From the NCBI RefSeq assembly GCF_013337185.1, contig NZ_SWDE01000001.1, forward strand, positions 496,001-560,000: DNA of 64,000 bases, given 5' to 3'. Under the pieces are notes generated by a model, which was not told the DNA's origin, ran no database searches, and saw nothing but the letters and a program-made list of their open reading frames with translations. Both the position numbers and the translations under genes were made by a program. Below are positions 9,136 through 18,586 of the stretch, one piece after another (the first letter of the stretch is position 1; each line of letters opens with the position of its first letter). Origin of the DNA: Serratia proteamaculans (GTDB lineage Bacteria > Pseudomonadota > Gammaproteobacteria > Enterobacterales > Enterobacteriaceae).

Positions 9136-9600
9136 ATGTTATCGAAAGAAAAATCCCTTTATGCCCTCACCAACGCCTTGCAACCGGTTCGCCGGGTATG
9201 GAAACAGGCCGCGACGTTGGTGATAGCTAAAACCGGCATCTCCATGTCGCTGGCTACGGTTGTGGTATGGGTACATCGCAATCCGCAAGGTATCAATCAA
9301 CGCGATCTGGCGGAAGAAGTCGGCGTCAATCCGGGCGCACTGGTGCGATTGTTGGATCAGGCTGCAGCGTTAGGCTTTCTCGAACGGCAGGAATTGCCGG
9401 GCGATCGCCGGTTTAAAACCTTGCTCATCCTGCCCGCCGGTGCCGAACTGGCCAAAAAGATCGAAGCCGCGGCGGACAAACTTCGAGTCGAATTGATGCA
9501 CGACGTGCCGCTGGAAGATATAGAAACCGCCACGCGCGTTCTGCGCCTGTTTGAAGAGCGCGCCAGTCAATACCTGCAACAGGCCGACAATGAACCATGA
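9136..9600 (+). CDS. MarR-family transcriptional regulator
   Basis: A 154-residue winged-helix regulator. The recognition region GINQRDLAEEVGVNPGALVRLLDQAAALGFLER and the wing GDRRFKTLLILPAG match the MarR pattern. The ATG at 9136 is chosen over one at 9112 because GAGG lies seven bases before it. Its stop overlaps the start of the FUSC gene (ATGA), so it is the first gene of a four-gene efflux operon that it most likely regulates, as SlyA sits beside ydhIJK in E. coli. Confidence 0.85.
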   Translation: MLSKEKSLYALTNALQPVRRVWKQAATLVIAKTGISMSLATVVVWVHRNPQGINQRDLAEEVGVNPGALVRLLDQAAALGFLERQELPGDRRFKTLLILPAGAELAKKIEAAADKLRVELMHDVPLEDIETATRVLRLFEERASQYLQQADNEP

Positions 9601-11546
9601 AAGTAGGTAAACCGCAGCTGCTGTATGCGGCGAAGATGTTTATCTCCGCCATGCTGGCCTTTGCACTGGCGGAAAGCATTGGGCTACAGAACCCTTATTG
9701 GGCCATGGTGACCTGCTGCGTGCTGAGCAATCCGGTCAGCGGCGCCGTACGCGCCCGTGCTACCTACCGTTTTTGTGGCACCCTGTTCGCTGGTGCATTG
9801 ACACTGGCGATCTCAGCATTGCTCAGCAACACACCGATACTGCTGATCGTTGTCGCAGGATTGTCTTCTTCTCTAATGCTGGCCATCTCTTATCTCGACC
9901 GCACGCCGCGTGCTTACTTTTTTCAGTTAGGCGCGATCACCATGATGCTGGTCGCCATCGCCAATATTAATCACCCGGACACCATGTTTACTATGGTAGT
10001 CACTCGGGTAACGGAGATCTGCCTGGGGATCCTGACGGTGACACTGGTAGACAGCGTACTGTTTCCCTCGTCTTTGGCACCGGTATTACGCTCACGGTTA
10101 AAGGGCTGGTTATCCGACCTGGCGCGCTGGCAGGAAGATAGCCTCGACGGCAAGGCGGGTGATGCACAGGTTGAAGCGGATCGCATTCGCTTGCTGAGCG
10201 ATATCGCCTCATTCAACCAGATGATGACCACCCTCGGCTATGACAGCTCGGTCGATAAAAGCACCCGTCAGGCAGCAATATCAATACAGCAGCGAGTATT
10301 GCAGATCGTGCCGCTGCTCTCCTCTATCGGTAGCAGCATCAGCGCCTTGCCAACCAGCCTGCAACCCGCGCTGCAGCCCTGGTTGGATGAGGTACGTCAG
10401 CAAGCCAGTGAAAATACGCTGAACTATGCGCGCCTGAACGTCCTGCTACCCGCCGACGAGTCGCTTTTCCCCTGGGAGAAATTGATTGTCGATGAACTGT
10501 CGGAACAGATTGAGGGCTGGCTGAAACTGTGGTCTGAAGTTCAACAATTGAATGCTTTTCTGGAGGGCGAGCCTTTACCCGCGGCACTGCAGGCACAGAT
10601 GATGCGCTGCCGCGTATTCTCGCCGCCGCCGGATGTCGGCATCGCGCTACGCATGTTCGCCGGTATTTTGACGACCTATATCCTGCTGTGTGGTTTGTGG
10701 TATTTCACCGGTTGGGCACAGGGCGCCAACATGGTGCTGATGGGGATCGTAGCCATCGCTTTCTTCGGTGCCGGTGACAACCCCGGTGCCACCATTGCCA
10801 CCTTTGGCCGTTTCGCTGCTGTCGCCATGGCCCTTGGCGCCCTGCTCAGCTACGTGCTACTGCCGCTGGCCGGGGATTACGGCAGCTTCCTGATCGTGAT
10901 GGGCCTCTTTCTGCTACCGCTTGGCGTTTGGGCCGCAACCAATCCGCTGGCTACGCTGGCGATCGCGCTGTCGCTCAGTAACGTCAATTTTCAGGGGCAC
11001 TATGCACCGAACAATATGGGACTGTATCTGGAAAGCACCACCGCCACGCTGATCGGCGTTTATTTTGCTTTCTTATGCGCCGCGCTGTTCCGGCGTTGGG
11101 GCACCGACCAAGTAGTGGCGCGGCTAATTCGCAAGGATGCACAAGAGATGTTAGCTATCAATCGGCACGTTTGTGAAGCTGACTTGCAGCGCTACCAGGC
11201 TCGGGGATTAGATCGCATTAGCGCACTGGGTAGCCGCTTGGCCACGGTTGGCCAGGTTGACTGCAGCCCGCAGCTGTTGGTGCGGTTAAAAACCGGTATC
11301 AACCTGATTCAGTTACAACAGGCCAACGAATTCAACAATGGGGCTGTAAGGCTATCCGAATTGCTTGCTGTGTTTCGTCAACTCTCGCTGGCGGCGGAAA
11401 CACCACCGGTACTTCTGAGCCAGATCGACGCCGGTCTGCAACAGGCCTGGCGGCAGAACGATCGACGTACGCTGCGACCGCTTACCCGATTACGGCTGTT
11501 ACATTTCCCTACGGCATTGCACTGGAACCCACAACATGATCGGTGA
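9597..11546 (+). CDS. FUSC-family inner-membrane efflux protein (AaeB/YdhK-like)
   Basis: A 649-residue membrane protein with the two-halved architecture of aromatic-acid exporters such as AaeB and YdhK: a cluster of membrane segments at about residues 10-160, a central soluble domain, a second cluster at about residues 350-500 and a C-terminal soluble tail. It overlaps the MarR gene by four bases and the DUF1656 gene by eleven. With the DUF1656 and HlyD-type partners it should form a tripartite-like pump for small organic acids or drugs. The substrate is not evident. Confidence 0.85.
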   Translation: MKVGKPQLLYAAKMFISAMLAFALAESIGLQNPYWAMVTCCVLSNPVSGAVRARATYRFCGTLFAGALTLAISALLSNTPILLIVVAGLSSSLMLAISYLDRTPRAYFFQLGAITMMLVAIANINHPDTMFTMVVTRVTEICLGILTVTLVDSVLFPSSLAPVLRSRLKGWLSDLARWQEDSLDGKAGDAQVEADRIRLLSDIASFNQMMTTLGYDSSVDKSTRQAAISIQQRVLQIVPLLSSIGSSISALPTSLQPALQPWLDEVRQQASENTLNYARLNVLLPADESLFPWEKLIVDELSEQIEGWLKLWSEVQQLNAFLEGEPLPAALQAQMMRCRVFSPPPDVGIALRMFAGILTTYILLCGLWYFTGWAQGANMVLMGIVAIAFFGAGDNPGATIATFGRFAAVAMALGALLSYVLLPLAGDYGSFLIVMGLFLLPLGVWAATNPLATLAIALSLSNVNFQGHYAPNNMGLYLESTTATLIGVYFAFLCAALFRRWGTDQVVARLIRKDAQEMLAINRHVCEADLQRYQARGLDRISALGSRLATVGQVDCSPQLLVRLKTGINLIQLQQANEFNNGAVRLSELLAVFRQLSLAAETPPVLLSQIDAGLQQAWRQNDRRTLRPLTRLRLLHFPTALHWNPQHDR

Positions 11547-11748
11547 AATCAACATTGATGGCATTTTCATTTCGCCGCTGTTGTTGTGCCTGATATGCGC
11601 GTTTTTCCTGCGTATAGCGCTTTCCTGGGTATTGAACAAGGCGGGATTTTACCTTTTGGTGGCACAGCGCCCGTTATTCGACACCGCCCTGTTTCTCATT
11701 TTGGCCGGACTGTTTTTCCATGTCCTTAAATTGTTAACCACCCCCTGA
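11536..11748 (+). CDS. DUF1656 small membrane protein (AaeX/YdhI-like)
   Basis: A 70-residue protein with two predicted transmembrane helices (ISPLLLCLICAFFLRIAL and PLFDTALFLILAGLFFHVL). It begins GEINIDGIFISPLL, a typical DUF1656 opening. This small protein accompanies FUSC and HlyD components in the aaeXAB and ydhIJK operons. It overlaps the preceding gene and is followed seven bases later by the HlyD-type gene. Its precise role in the pump is not established. Confidence 0.85.
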   Translation: MIGEINIDGIFISPLLLCLICAFFLRIALSWVLNKAGFYLLVAQRPLFDTALFLILAGLFFHVLKLLTTP

Positions 11749-11755
11749 GGACTCC

Positions 11756-12628
11756 ATGTTTCGTGAACGTACCGTCGCCCTAATACGCCCCGTACTGACC
11801 CTGGTTGCCGTGCTGGCCGCTATAGGTGTGCTGTGGCAACTTTATCTCTATTACACCTACGCGCCTCAAACCCGCGACGGCAAGATCCGTGCCGACGTGG
11901 TGCCTTTGGCCACGGATGTCTCAGGTAAAGTGGACAGCGTAAATATCCACGATAACCAGATGGTGCATAAGGGGCAGCTTCTGCTTAGTCTGGATAAAGT
12001 GCGTCTGCGCAATGCGCTTGAACAGGCAGACGCTGCCGTGGAACGTGCCAACGTGCAGTTAGCCTCCTCCCGGCGCGAGAATCAGCGCTATCAGGCGCTA
12101 CAGTCGGCAATCTCACAGCAGGAACGCGACAACCACCGCGACGCCCAATCACTGGCCAAGGCCAATCTGGATCAGGCTCTGGCCGATCAGGCGTTGGCGC
12201 GTATCAACCTGCAGCGCGCCGATCTCTATGCGCCAGTGGATGGCGTAATAACCAACTTCTCTTTACGGCCGGGAGCCTACGCAACGGCAGGTCAGCCGAT
12301 CATGGCGTTGGTAGACTCCAACAGCTTCTACATCGCCGGCTATTTCGAAGAAACCAAACTGGGCCAGATACAAAACGGTGATAAGGTCATTATCCGTATC
12401 ATGGGCGAACGGCGACCACTGTATGGTCACGTCGACGGACTTTCCGCTGGTATCAACGACAGCGAACGTACCACTGCCACGGGTAACCTGCTCGCCAACG
12501 TAAACCCGACGTTCAGCTGGATCCGTTTGGCGCAGCGCATTCCGGTACGTGTCGCCATTGACCAGGTGCCCAGCGGCGTAACCCTGATCGCCGGACGTAC
12601 GGCAACAGTTAGCCTGAGTGAAAATTGA
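11756..12628 (+). CDS. HlyD-family periplasmic adaptor (AaeA/YdhJ-like)
   Basis: A 290-residue membrane-fusion protein. A single N-terminal anchor (about residues 10-30) is followed by a biotinyl-lipoyl-like half (VSGKVDSVNIHDNQMVHKGQ), a helical hairpin of about 80 residues (EQADAAVERANVQLASSRRE), the second lipoyl half (ADLYAPVDGVITNFSLRPG) and a beta-barrel domain. It would bridge the FUSC transporter toward the outer membrane. AGGA precedes the ATG by about six bases. Last gene of the MarR-led operon; it converges with the decarboxylase gene. Confidence 0.87.
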   Translation: MFRERTVALIRPVLTLVAVLAAIGVLWQLYLYYTYAPQTRDGKIRADVVPLATDVSGKVDSVNIHDNQMVHKGQLLLSLDKVRLRNALEQADAAVERANVQLASSRRENQRYQALQSAISQQERDNHRDAQSLAKANLDQALADQALARINLQRADLYAPVDGVITNFSLRPGAYATAGQPIMALVDSNSFYIAGYFEETKLGQIQNGDKVIIRIMGERRPLYGHVDGLSAGINDSERTTATGNLLANVNPTFSWIRLAQRIPVRVAIDQVPSGVTLIAGRTATVSLSEN

Positions 12629-12668
12629 GGGCAATCCGTTCAGGCAGCCCCCACAATAGCGCAACAGC

Positions 12669-14330
12669 TTAGCCCGCCGCGTTGTTACGATGAAGGGCGC
12701 GCGAGACGGCGTTCAGCAACTCCGGAATGTCCATCTTGGGCAGTACGACTTCTATAAAGGCCAATTGGCGGCTGTTGGCCACCTCAAGCAGCGCCTGCTG
12801 TAACTGTTCCGGTTCAGTGACGCGCAGCGCCTGCATCGAATGTCTCTCAGCCAGTGCTTGTGGCAACAATGTCCAATTCCACTGCGCGATATCGTTGTAG
12901 CGTTGCTCAGGGCCGTGAATCGCTCGTTCAATGGTGTATCCTTCGTTGTTCAACAAGAAGATGACCGGTTTCAACCCATCGCGCAGCATCGATCCCAACT
13001 CCTGCGCGGTAAACTGTGCAGAACCGTCGCCGATAAGTAAGATTACCCGCCGCTCCGGCTCAGCGGTTTGAGCACCATAAGCTGCCGCTAACGTATAGCC
13101 CACCGAGCCCCACAACGACTGAACGATAAATTTGCAGCCCTGCGGCAAATTCAGCGCTGCCGCACCAAAGCAAGCCGTCCCTTGATCTGCAAAAATAATA
13201 TCGCCGGGCCGCAGGAAGTCTTGAACCTGTTGCCAGAAAACCTGTTGATCAAGCCGACTATGGGTAGCATTCGGCTGCACCGGGCGATGAATTACCGGCG
13301 GCTGCCACTGTTTTACCAGAGATAAACTGAGCTGGTGCAACGCCTTAACCGCTTCCTGCATCGGGATCTGGCTGAACACTTGTTGCCCAACTCTGGCTTC
13401 AAACGGATGAATACTGATGCACTTTTCCGCCGGTAACTGGTGGCTGAATCCGGCCGTGACGATATCGGAGAACACCGCACCGACGTTGATCACCACATCC
13501 GCCTGTTCTATCGCTTGTCTAACCTGCGGGTCACTGGCAGCACCGGCATAGGTGCCGGTAAAACCGTGGCGGGTTTCGTCCATCACACTCTTACCCAGCA
13601 GCAAGGTAGAATGCGGTAAATGAACCTCACTCATCCATTGATCCAATGCCACATCAACATTGAAGCGCTCCGCCAACAACCCCGCCAATACCGAAACCCG
13701 GTGAGCCGCTTGCAGTTTCTCACCTGCCGCCACGATAAAGTCCTGTAGCGACGCTTCCGACAGGCAGGGCTGACGCAGTTTCAATGATAAGGGCCGTGAA
13801 GCCAACGGGGTTTCTGCCACATCGCAGGGAAGCAGCAAATACACAGGACGACGTTCAAAGAGTGCCGTGGTCAGCAGGCGATCGATTTCTGCTTCCGCAT
13901 TGTCTGCGGTGAGGCAAGCCTGGGCGATGGTCACTTCTTTTGCCATACGGGCAAAGTGACCGAAATCACCGTCGCCCAGCGAATGATGCAGTAAACGGCC
14001 GCCTTGCTGTGCACGCAGGGCCGGCGCGCCGACCACGTGGATCACCGGTACATATTCGGCATAGCTGCCGGCGATGCCGTTCACGGCACTCAGTTCCCCC
14101 ACGCCGAAGGTCGTCAGCAGTGCTGCCGCCGTATTGCAACGCGCGTAACCGTCAGCAGCATAGGCCGCATTAAGTTCGTTGGCACAGCCAACCCAGGTGA
14201 CGTGTTGATGAGCGATCACATGATCGAGTAACTGTAGCGTGTAATCACCAGGTACCCCGAAAAAATGACGGATGCCGATCTGAGCCAATCGGTCGAGGAG
14301 ATAATCTGCAACGGTATAGTTGTTAGTCAT
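12669..14330 (-). CDS. ipdC: Indolepyruvate/pyruvate decarboxylase (ThDP-dependent)
   Basis: A 553-residue thiamine-diphosphate 2-oxo-acid decarboxylase. The N-terminal PYR domain contains the activating Glu (NELNAAYAADGYAR) and the HH pair (LLHHSLGDGDF); the C-terminal PP domain holds the ThDP motif GDGSAQFTAQELGSMLRDGL ending near LLNNEGY. These fit IpdC and bacterial pyruvate decarboxylases, and the sequence alone does not separate indolepyruvate from phenylpyruvate or pyruvate use. GGGAG precedes the ATG. It lies 33 bases after an SDR gene, so the pair is probably one operon in which the reductase may act on the aldehyde product (inference). Confidence 0.82.
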   Translation of the reverse strand: MTNNYTVADYLLDRLAQIGIRHFFGVPGDYTLQLLDHVIAHQHVTWVGCANELNAAYAADGYARCNTAAALLTTFGVGELSAVNGIAGSYAEYVPVIHVVGAPALRAQQGGRLLHHSLGDGDFGHFARMAKEVTIAQACLTADNAEAEIDRLLTTALFERRPVYLLLPCDVAETPLASRPLSLKLRQPCLSEASLQDFIVAAGEKLQAAHRVSVLAGLLAERFNVDVALDQWMSEVHLPHSTLLLGKSVMDETRHGFTGTYAGAASDPQVRQAIEQADVVINVGAVFSDIVTAGFSHQLPAEKCISIHPFEARVGQQVFSQIPMQEAVKALHQLSLSLVKQWQPPVIHRPVQPNATHSRLDQQVFWQQVQDFLRPGDIIFADQGTACFGAAALNLPQGCKFIVQSLWGSVGYTLAAAYGAQTAEPERRVILLIGDGSAQFTAQELGSMLRDGLKPVIFLLNNEGYTIERAIHGPEQRYNDIAQWNWTLLPQALAERHSMQALRVTEPEQLQQALLEVANSRQLAFIEVVLPKMDIPELLNAVSRALHRNNAAG

Positions 14331-14363
14331 GACGACTCCCTGCCTTTAAAGGAAAAAGCACGG

Positions 14364-15104
14364 TTAAAAAACCTGTTGCGTTGGACGCAACACGATTTCA
14401 TTGATATCCACATCGGCAGGTTGCTCAATTGCATAGGCGATGGCGCGTGCCACCGAATCCGCCGAAATGGCCTGTTTATAAAAGTCCTGCACGAACTGCA
14501 CACTCTCGGCGTCCGAGCTGCCAAGCTTCAATTCTGAATCCACCGCTCCCGGACAAATGGTTGTGGTTCGGATATGCGCCCCAACCTCATGCCGCAACCC
14601 CTCAGAAATCGCCCGCACCGCGTACTTGGTCCCGCTATAAACTGTCCCACCCGGGCTAAAAACCTTTACCCCCGCCACCGAAGAAATGTTGACGAAGTGC
14701 CCGTCATTTTGTTGCTCGAACACCGGTAAGACTGCGGCGATACCGTACAGTACCCCCTTGATGTTGATGTCTATCATTCGTTCCCATTCATCAACTTTTG
14801 TCATGGTGATCGGCGCAATCGCCATCAATCCGGCATTATTGATAAATACGTCTATCCGACCAAATTGCGCCACGGCGGCGGCGACCATGGCCTTAACCTC
14901 TTCACGCTCAGTGACATCGACCTTGACCGCCAGCGCTTTACCGCCGGCGGCAATGCATTCGTCCACCAGCAGATCAAGGCGTTCCTTACGGCGGGCAGCC
15001 AACACCAGGGTGGCTCCAAGGGTGGCCAAATGGCGTGCGGTTGCCTCGCCCAGTCCACTGCTCGCGCCCGTAATCACAACGACTTTGCCTGAAATTTGGC
15101 CCAT
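14364..15104 (-). CDS. Short-chain dehydrogenase/reductase (classical SDR)
   Basis: A 246-residue classical SDR. The cofactor loop TGASSGLG lies near residue 12, the NNAG motif near residue 85, and the catalytic Ser and Tyr-x3-Lys in NISSVAG and YSGTKYA. Start at 15104 is chosen because AGGAG lies seven bases before it; an in-frame ATG at 15128 lacks a good site. It sits directly upstream of the decarboxylase gene on the same strand. The exact substrate is unknown. Confidence 0.85.
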   Translation of the reverse strand: MGQISGKVVVITGASSGLGEATARHLATLGATLVLAARRKERLDLLVDECIAAGGKALAVKVDVTEREEVKAMVAAAVAQFGRIDVFINNAGLMAIAPITMTKVDEWERMIDINIKGVLYGIAAVLPVFEQQNDGHFVNISSVAGVKVFSPGGTVYSGTKYAVRAISEGLRHEVGAHIRTTTICPGAVDSELKLGSSDAESVQFVQDFYKQAISADSVARAIAYAIEQPADVDINEIVLRPTQQVF

Positions 15105-15293
15105 ACTGTGCTCCTGATAGCTAATCACCGGTTTATTTAGCGGCTAATCAGCATGTTAGAAATGACTCAAAATGAGGGGGAAGGATCCGCACCATGACGA
15201 ATATCAAGCGGCGAGTCGGTGATATCTATATGGATATCGCCGGAATAACTCTATTATTACCGTTGATATATCAAGTCATTAATGAATGCGCAT

Positions 15294-16328
15294 TTAAGCA
15301 ATGACGACCTCAACGATAGAGACGTAACAGTCGGTATCAATGATGCGATTTAATTTTAAATCGACACTGGCCAACATCGAACGCAATTTATCCTCAGTAC
15401 GTGTTTGCCCACCGTCGAAACTCGCCAGCAGTAATAAGTCAAGTTCATTACCGCCATGCCAGCTATTACCTTTCGGGATCACCGGCTCCATAATCAACAG
15501 CTTTGAATTCTCATGCATGGCATTTCGACAGCAGCGTAATATGGCTTTCGCCTGGTCGTCAGGCCAGTCCATAGTGATATATTTTAACAGGTAAAAATCT
15601 GCCGTTGGACAGGACTCAAAGAAGCTCCCTGCTTGAGTTTCCCAGCGTGAATCATCACCCAATTCCCCAAGGCGGTTTCTGGCCAATATTTCAGGGCGAT
15701 CAAATAGAATACCGTGCAGCGTTGGATTACTGCGTAAAACGTTCAGCAGCAGTCCGCCCATGCCGCCGGCAATATCGACGACGGTTGTATTTTCAGGAAA
15801 GGTATAGCTGCGTGTTAAGAATATGTTCTCCACTGCTGACATGGAAGACATGCCGGTATGAAAATCATACCCTTCTTCCCTTTGATTACTGGCCTTTGAC
15901 CAATATTCGTAGAAGGACAAGCCGTACAGATTTTTAAAGGAGGATTCGTGGCGCAAGCTATCGACGAGGTTACCCAGCGGCAACCAAAATGTCTCATCGG
16001 TCAGCATCATGACCGCAGAGCGCAATGAGTTGGGGACATCGGAACGCAGAAATTCTGCGGCAGGCGTCAGTGCGAACTGGCCACCTTCGGTTTCTTCAAA
16101 TATTTTTTTCGATGCGAGCATGCGCAGAACACGGTACAACTTCTGCCCGTCGACATTGACCATTTTCCCCAGCTCATCCGCGTTCTTTGCGCCTTCCTTG
16201 AGACAATCGGCGATGCCTAAAACCGCTGCAGCCCTAAGCGCCCCCTGATAAGTAAAAGCCATAGATTGCTCTAATAAATATACCGCAGCATCAGCATGCT
16301 CAGATATACAATTTGAATCATTCACCAT
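15294..16328 (-). CDS. SAM-dependent methyltransferase of plant-type O-methyltransferase family 2
   Basis: A 344-residue enzyme with an N-terminal winged-helix dimerisation domain (about residues 18-100) and a Rossmann methyltransferase domain whose SAM loop is VVDIAGGMGGL. The family's catalytic block, normally LKxxLHDW, reads LLKYITMDWPDDQ here, so the usual general-base His is replaced by Met. Such variants in bacterial natural-product pathways can have altered chemistry or none. AGAGG lies about ten bases before the ATG. It is isolated by a long AT-rich region upstream and 189 bases downstream. The substrate is unknown. Confidence 0.8.
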   Translation of the reverse strand: MVNDSNCISEHADAAVYLLEQSMAFTYQGALRAAAVLGIADCLKEGAKNADELGKMVNVDGQKLYRVLRMLASKKIFEETEGGQFALTPAAEFLRSDVPNSLRSAVMMLTDETFWLPLGNLVDSLRHESSFKNLYGLSFYEYWSKASNQREEGYDFHTGMSSMSAVENIFLTRSYTFPENTTVVDIAGGMGGLLLNVLRSNPTLHGILFDRPEILARNRLGELGDDSRWETQAGSFFESCPTADFYLLKYITMDWPDDQAKAILRCCRNAMHENSKLLIMEPVIPKGNSWHGGNELDLLLLASFDGGQTRTEDKLRSMLASVDLKLNRIIDTDCYVSIVEVVIA

Positions 16329-16928
16329 GATATTATTTCCTCTATTTAACTATTCGTTAAAATAAATTAAAAAAGAACTTATCAAATAACAGCATTGCTT
16401 AAGATGATTGTCGTACAAATAACCTTGTACGCAAATCAACCTGGGCCGCCTGGTGATGTGCAATTAATTCAATGTTGTGAGTCAAAAAGTCATAAATATT
16501 AACTCGTTACAAAAATTTATTTAAAGATTTACCATGCCAGTTTAAACATGAGATAACCACGCACTGCAACTATTTCATAATGACAAAAATAAATTCCCAC
16601 CAGGGAATAAATGCCATTTAATTAATTGCAATGCTAATCAATAAACAAGGTGACGTTAACAAGTTATTTTAATGTTGATATTTTATTGTGGGATGAAGTT
16701 TGGCCTCTTTATAAATAAAGTCAAACTTATTTGAAGTAAAAAGTCCTAACCGACAGATAATTTGGAAATTATTTTATGCTAATCATGATTAAATGAAGGT
16801 GGGATAGGAAGTATATATTACTCCATCGCCCTAACCCCTTTTATCAGCACATTTTTACTTATGAGGGAAAATGGTCAAAAAAGTTACGTCGTCACGGCAG
16901 GATTGGAAATACGTTTTGAATCAGAACT
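16329..16928. other. Long AT-rich intergenic region
   Basis: About 600 bases upstream of the methyltransferase gene, strongly AT-rich compared with the rest of the window. A weak open frame at 16871-17059 runs into the opposite-strand cupin gene and has no recognisable content, so it is not called. No RNA gene or mobile-element end was recognised. The composition would fit foreign DNA or a silenced promoter region, but this is not shown. Confidence 0.45.
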
Positions 16929-16991
16929 CCCCGCTGAGTGACGGGGAATTCCACCAGATAAGCCAATGTGGGCACCAACCTGGCTTATCTG
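16929..16991. repeat. Two adjacent hairpins downstream of the cupin gene
   Basis: CAGATAAGCCA (16955-16965) is perfectly inverted as TGGCTTATCTG (16981-16991), an 11-bp stem with a 15-base loop. Next to it CCCCG (16929-16933) pairs with CGGGG (16942-16946). They lie just after the cupin stop codon on the minus strand and may end its transcript, though neither is followed by a clear T run in that direction. Confidence 0.55.
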
Positions 16992-16994
16992 CTG

Positions 16995-17318
16995 TCAACC
17001 CTGGCGGGCCAGTTCCACGCCATCGAGTTCAGAAATTGCCAGACAGAATACTTCAGTGATGGCATCCACCGTGTAGGCGGTTTTGGCCGGGATCATCAAC
17101 ATCTCATGAGCCTGTAGAGTCTGATCGCCAATTTTTAGCTCACCCGACAGGACCATCAGCTTGACCCAGCCCGGATGCATTCTGGCTGACTGATGACTGC
17201 CAGCATCAAGTTTCAGCAGCGCCGTGTGCCCTTGCGCCTCACGTTTCAAGATATGGTAATACACTCCATCGTAAGGCATTTTCTCGTAGTGCAGTGTCGC
17301 CAGTGTTCTTTTATGCAT
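16995..17318 (-). CDS. Small cupin-domain protein
   Basis: A 107-residue single-domain cupin (about residues 30-95): LKLDAGSHQSARMHPGWVKLMVLSGELKIG resembles the first cupin motif, with HPG where metal-binding cupins carry HxH, and HEMLMIPAKTAYTV the second. Function in this group ranges from metal-dependent enzymes to sensors such as ChrR-like domains. AGGA lies about eight bases before the ATG. It stands alone upstream of the DyP peroxidase gene on the same strand, with 121 bases between the DyP stop side and its own start. No specific role can be given. Confidence 0.7.
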   Translation of the reverse strand: MHKRTLATLHYEKMPYDGVYYHILKREAQGHTALLKLDAGSHQSARMHPGWVKLMVLSGELKIGDQTLQAHEMLMIPAKTAYTVDAITEVFCLAISELDGVELARQG

Positions 17319-17439
17319 GATAGCTTCCTAGTAATCGGTGATTAGTTGGATCAAGTATCACAATTCCCTAACGGCCTATCGGCCTGTTAATAAATATATA
17401 GGACGTATGCCTCATACGCAAAAACTCACTTTTGAGAAC

Positions 17440-18414
17440 TCAATCAGCCAGATCGCTTAAGAATTTCCGGGCAGGAACAAAGAAGTTAACGCCGGCGACG
17501 GCCGTGGAGAAATCAAGGATCCGGTCATGCAATGGGGCTGGATTGCCAATGAACATACGCTCAAGCATCTTCTCAATCACCCAGAGGTGACGTGAATAGC
17601 CGATAAAATAGGTGCCATATTCGCCGCGCCCCGGAGAGGCGAAGGGCATGTTATCGCGCAAAATGTCGTGTTCACCCTGCTCGTCTTCAATGGTGCACAG
17701 AGTCTTATGTGATTTTTGTCCCTCTGTCGCATCCGGCAACTCAACGTTATCAAACTTGGTGCGTCCGATAATGGCTTCCTGGGTTTCCACCTTCTGTGCG
17801 CGCCAGGCGGCCATATTGTGCAAGTATTTCTGTATCACCACATAGCTGCCACCCGCGTAGTCAGGATCCTCATCACCCACGATAGTCGCCTGTGGCAAGG
17901 CCAGTCCCACCGGGTTCGCGGTACCATCGACAAACTCCAGCAGGTCACGTCCGTCAAAATAACGGAATCCCGCGACCTCATCGACGACAGTGATCGAATC
18001 GCCAAAAGCTTCCAGCAACATTTTCTCGAACTCAATGATCAAATCTGTCGCGCCTGCACGGACGTGGTACAGCAAATCGCCGGAGGTGGCCACGGCCGTA
18101 TGCTTTGCACCTTTAATTTCCTTAAACGGCGTCAGCTCTTTGGGTACGGGTTTTCCACTAAGGCTCTCCCAGACGCGATGCGCAATGCCGACGTTACAGG
18201 TGAAGCTGACATCAATGGATCGTATCTGGACATTTTTAATCAGGTCTTCGGTACTGGCGATTACGGCTCGGGCAGTGGCGAGTGATGCACTATCGTCTTT
18301 GACTTTGAGGATAAGAAAGGCGGCAGCGGCCGTCATGGGTGCATCAATGTATTGTGGTTCGGTCTCAAGCGCGCGTTGCGCCAAAGACAGTGGTGAAGTT
18401 GATTCTTGGCTCAC
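17440..18414 (-). CDS. DyP-type heme peroxidase (YfeX-like)
   Basis: A 324-residue dye-decolorising-type peroxidase. The defining GxxDG-type motif appears as EFVDGTANP, the proximal heme His is likely in GQKSHKTLC, and ILRDNMPF plus GTYFIGYSR contain the family's conserved acidic and Arg residues. No signal peptide is seen, so it is probably cytoplasmic or encapsulated. The GTG at 18414 is preferred because GGGGAG lies six bases upstream and the protein then begins SQESTSPLSL; a TTG at 18444 has no such site. Native substrate unknown. Confidence 0.85.
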   Translation of the reverse strand: MSQESTSPLSLAQRALETEPQYIDAPMTAAAAFLILKVKDDSASLATARAVIASTEDLIKNVQIRSIDVSFTCNVGIAHRVWESLSGKPVPKELTPFKEIKGAKHTAVATSGDLLYHVRAGATDLIIEFEKMLLEAFGDSITVVDEVAGFRYFDGRDLLEFVDGTANPVGLALPQATIVGDEDPDYAGGSYVVIQKYLHNMAAWRAQKVETQEAIIGRTKFDNVELPDATEGQKSHKTLCTIEDEQGEHDILRDNMPFASPGRGEYGTYFIGYSRHLWVIEKMLERMFIGNPAPLHDRILDFSTAVAGVNFFVPARKFLSDLAD

Positions 18415-18539
18415 GAAAATCTCCCCAAATGGGTGAGTAATCAAGGGTATTTATCTTAGCGTCGATGATGCCGCATAGCCAAGCTATATCCCTGCAGATG
18501 CCATTGACATGGAGTAACAAAGTGATTGGCGGGAATAGC

Positions 18540-18563
18540 AAAAACGCCCGCAGAATACGGGCG
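18540..18563 (-). terminator. Rho-independent terminator after the PAS/LuxR gene
   Basis: On the minus strand CGCCCG pairs with CGGGCG around a seven-base loop (plus-strand arms 18545-18550 and 18558-18563), followed by five T residues (A at 18540-18544). It lies about 24 bases beyond the stop codon of the PAS regulator and before the DyP gene. Confidence 0.75.
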
Positions 18564-18586
18564 ATATCCAGCACATTGGTATCCTG

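Noticed and set aside
16871-17059. Open frame of 62 codons on the plus strand
   Set aside because: It crosses two hairpins and runs into the opposite-strand cupin gene, and its composition is not protein-like.
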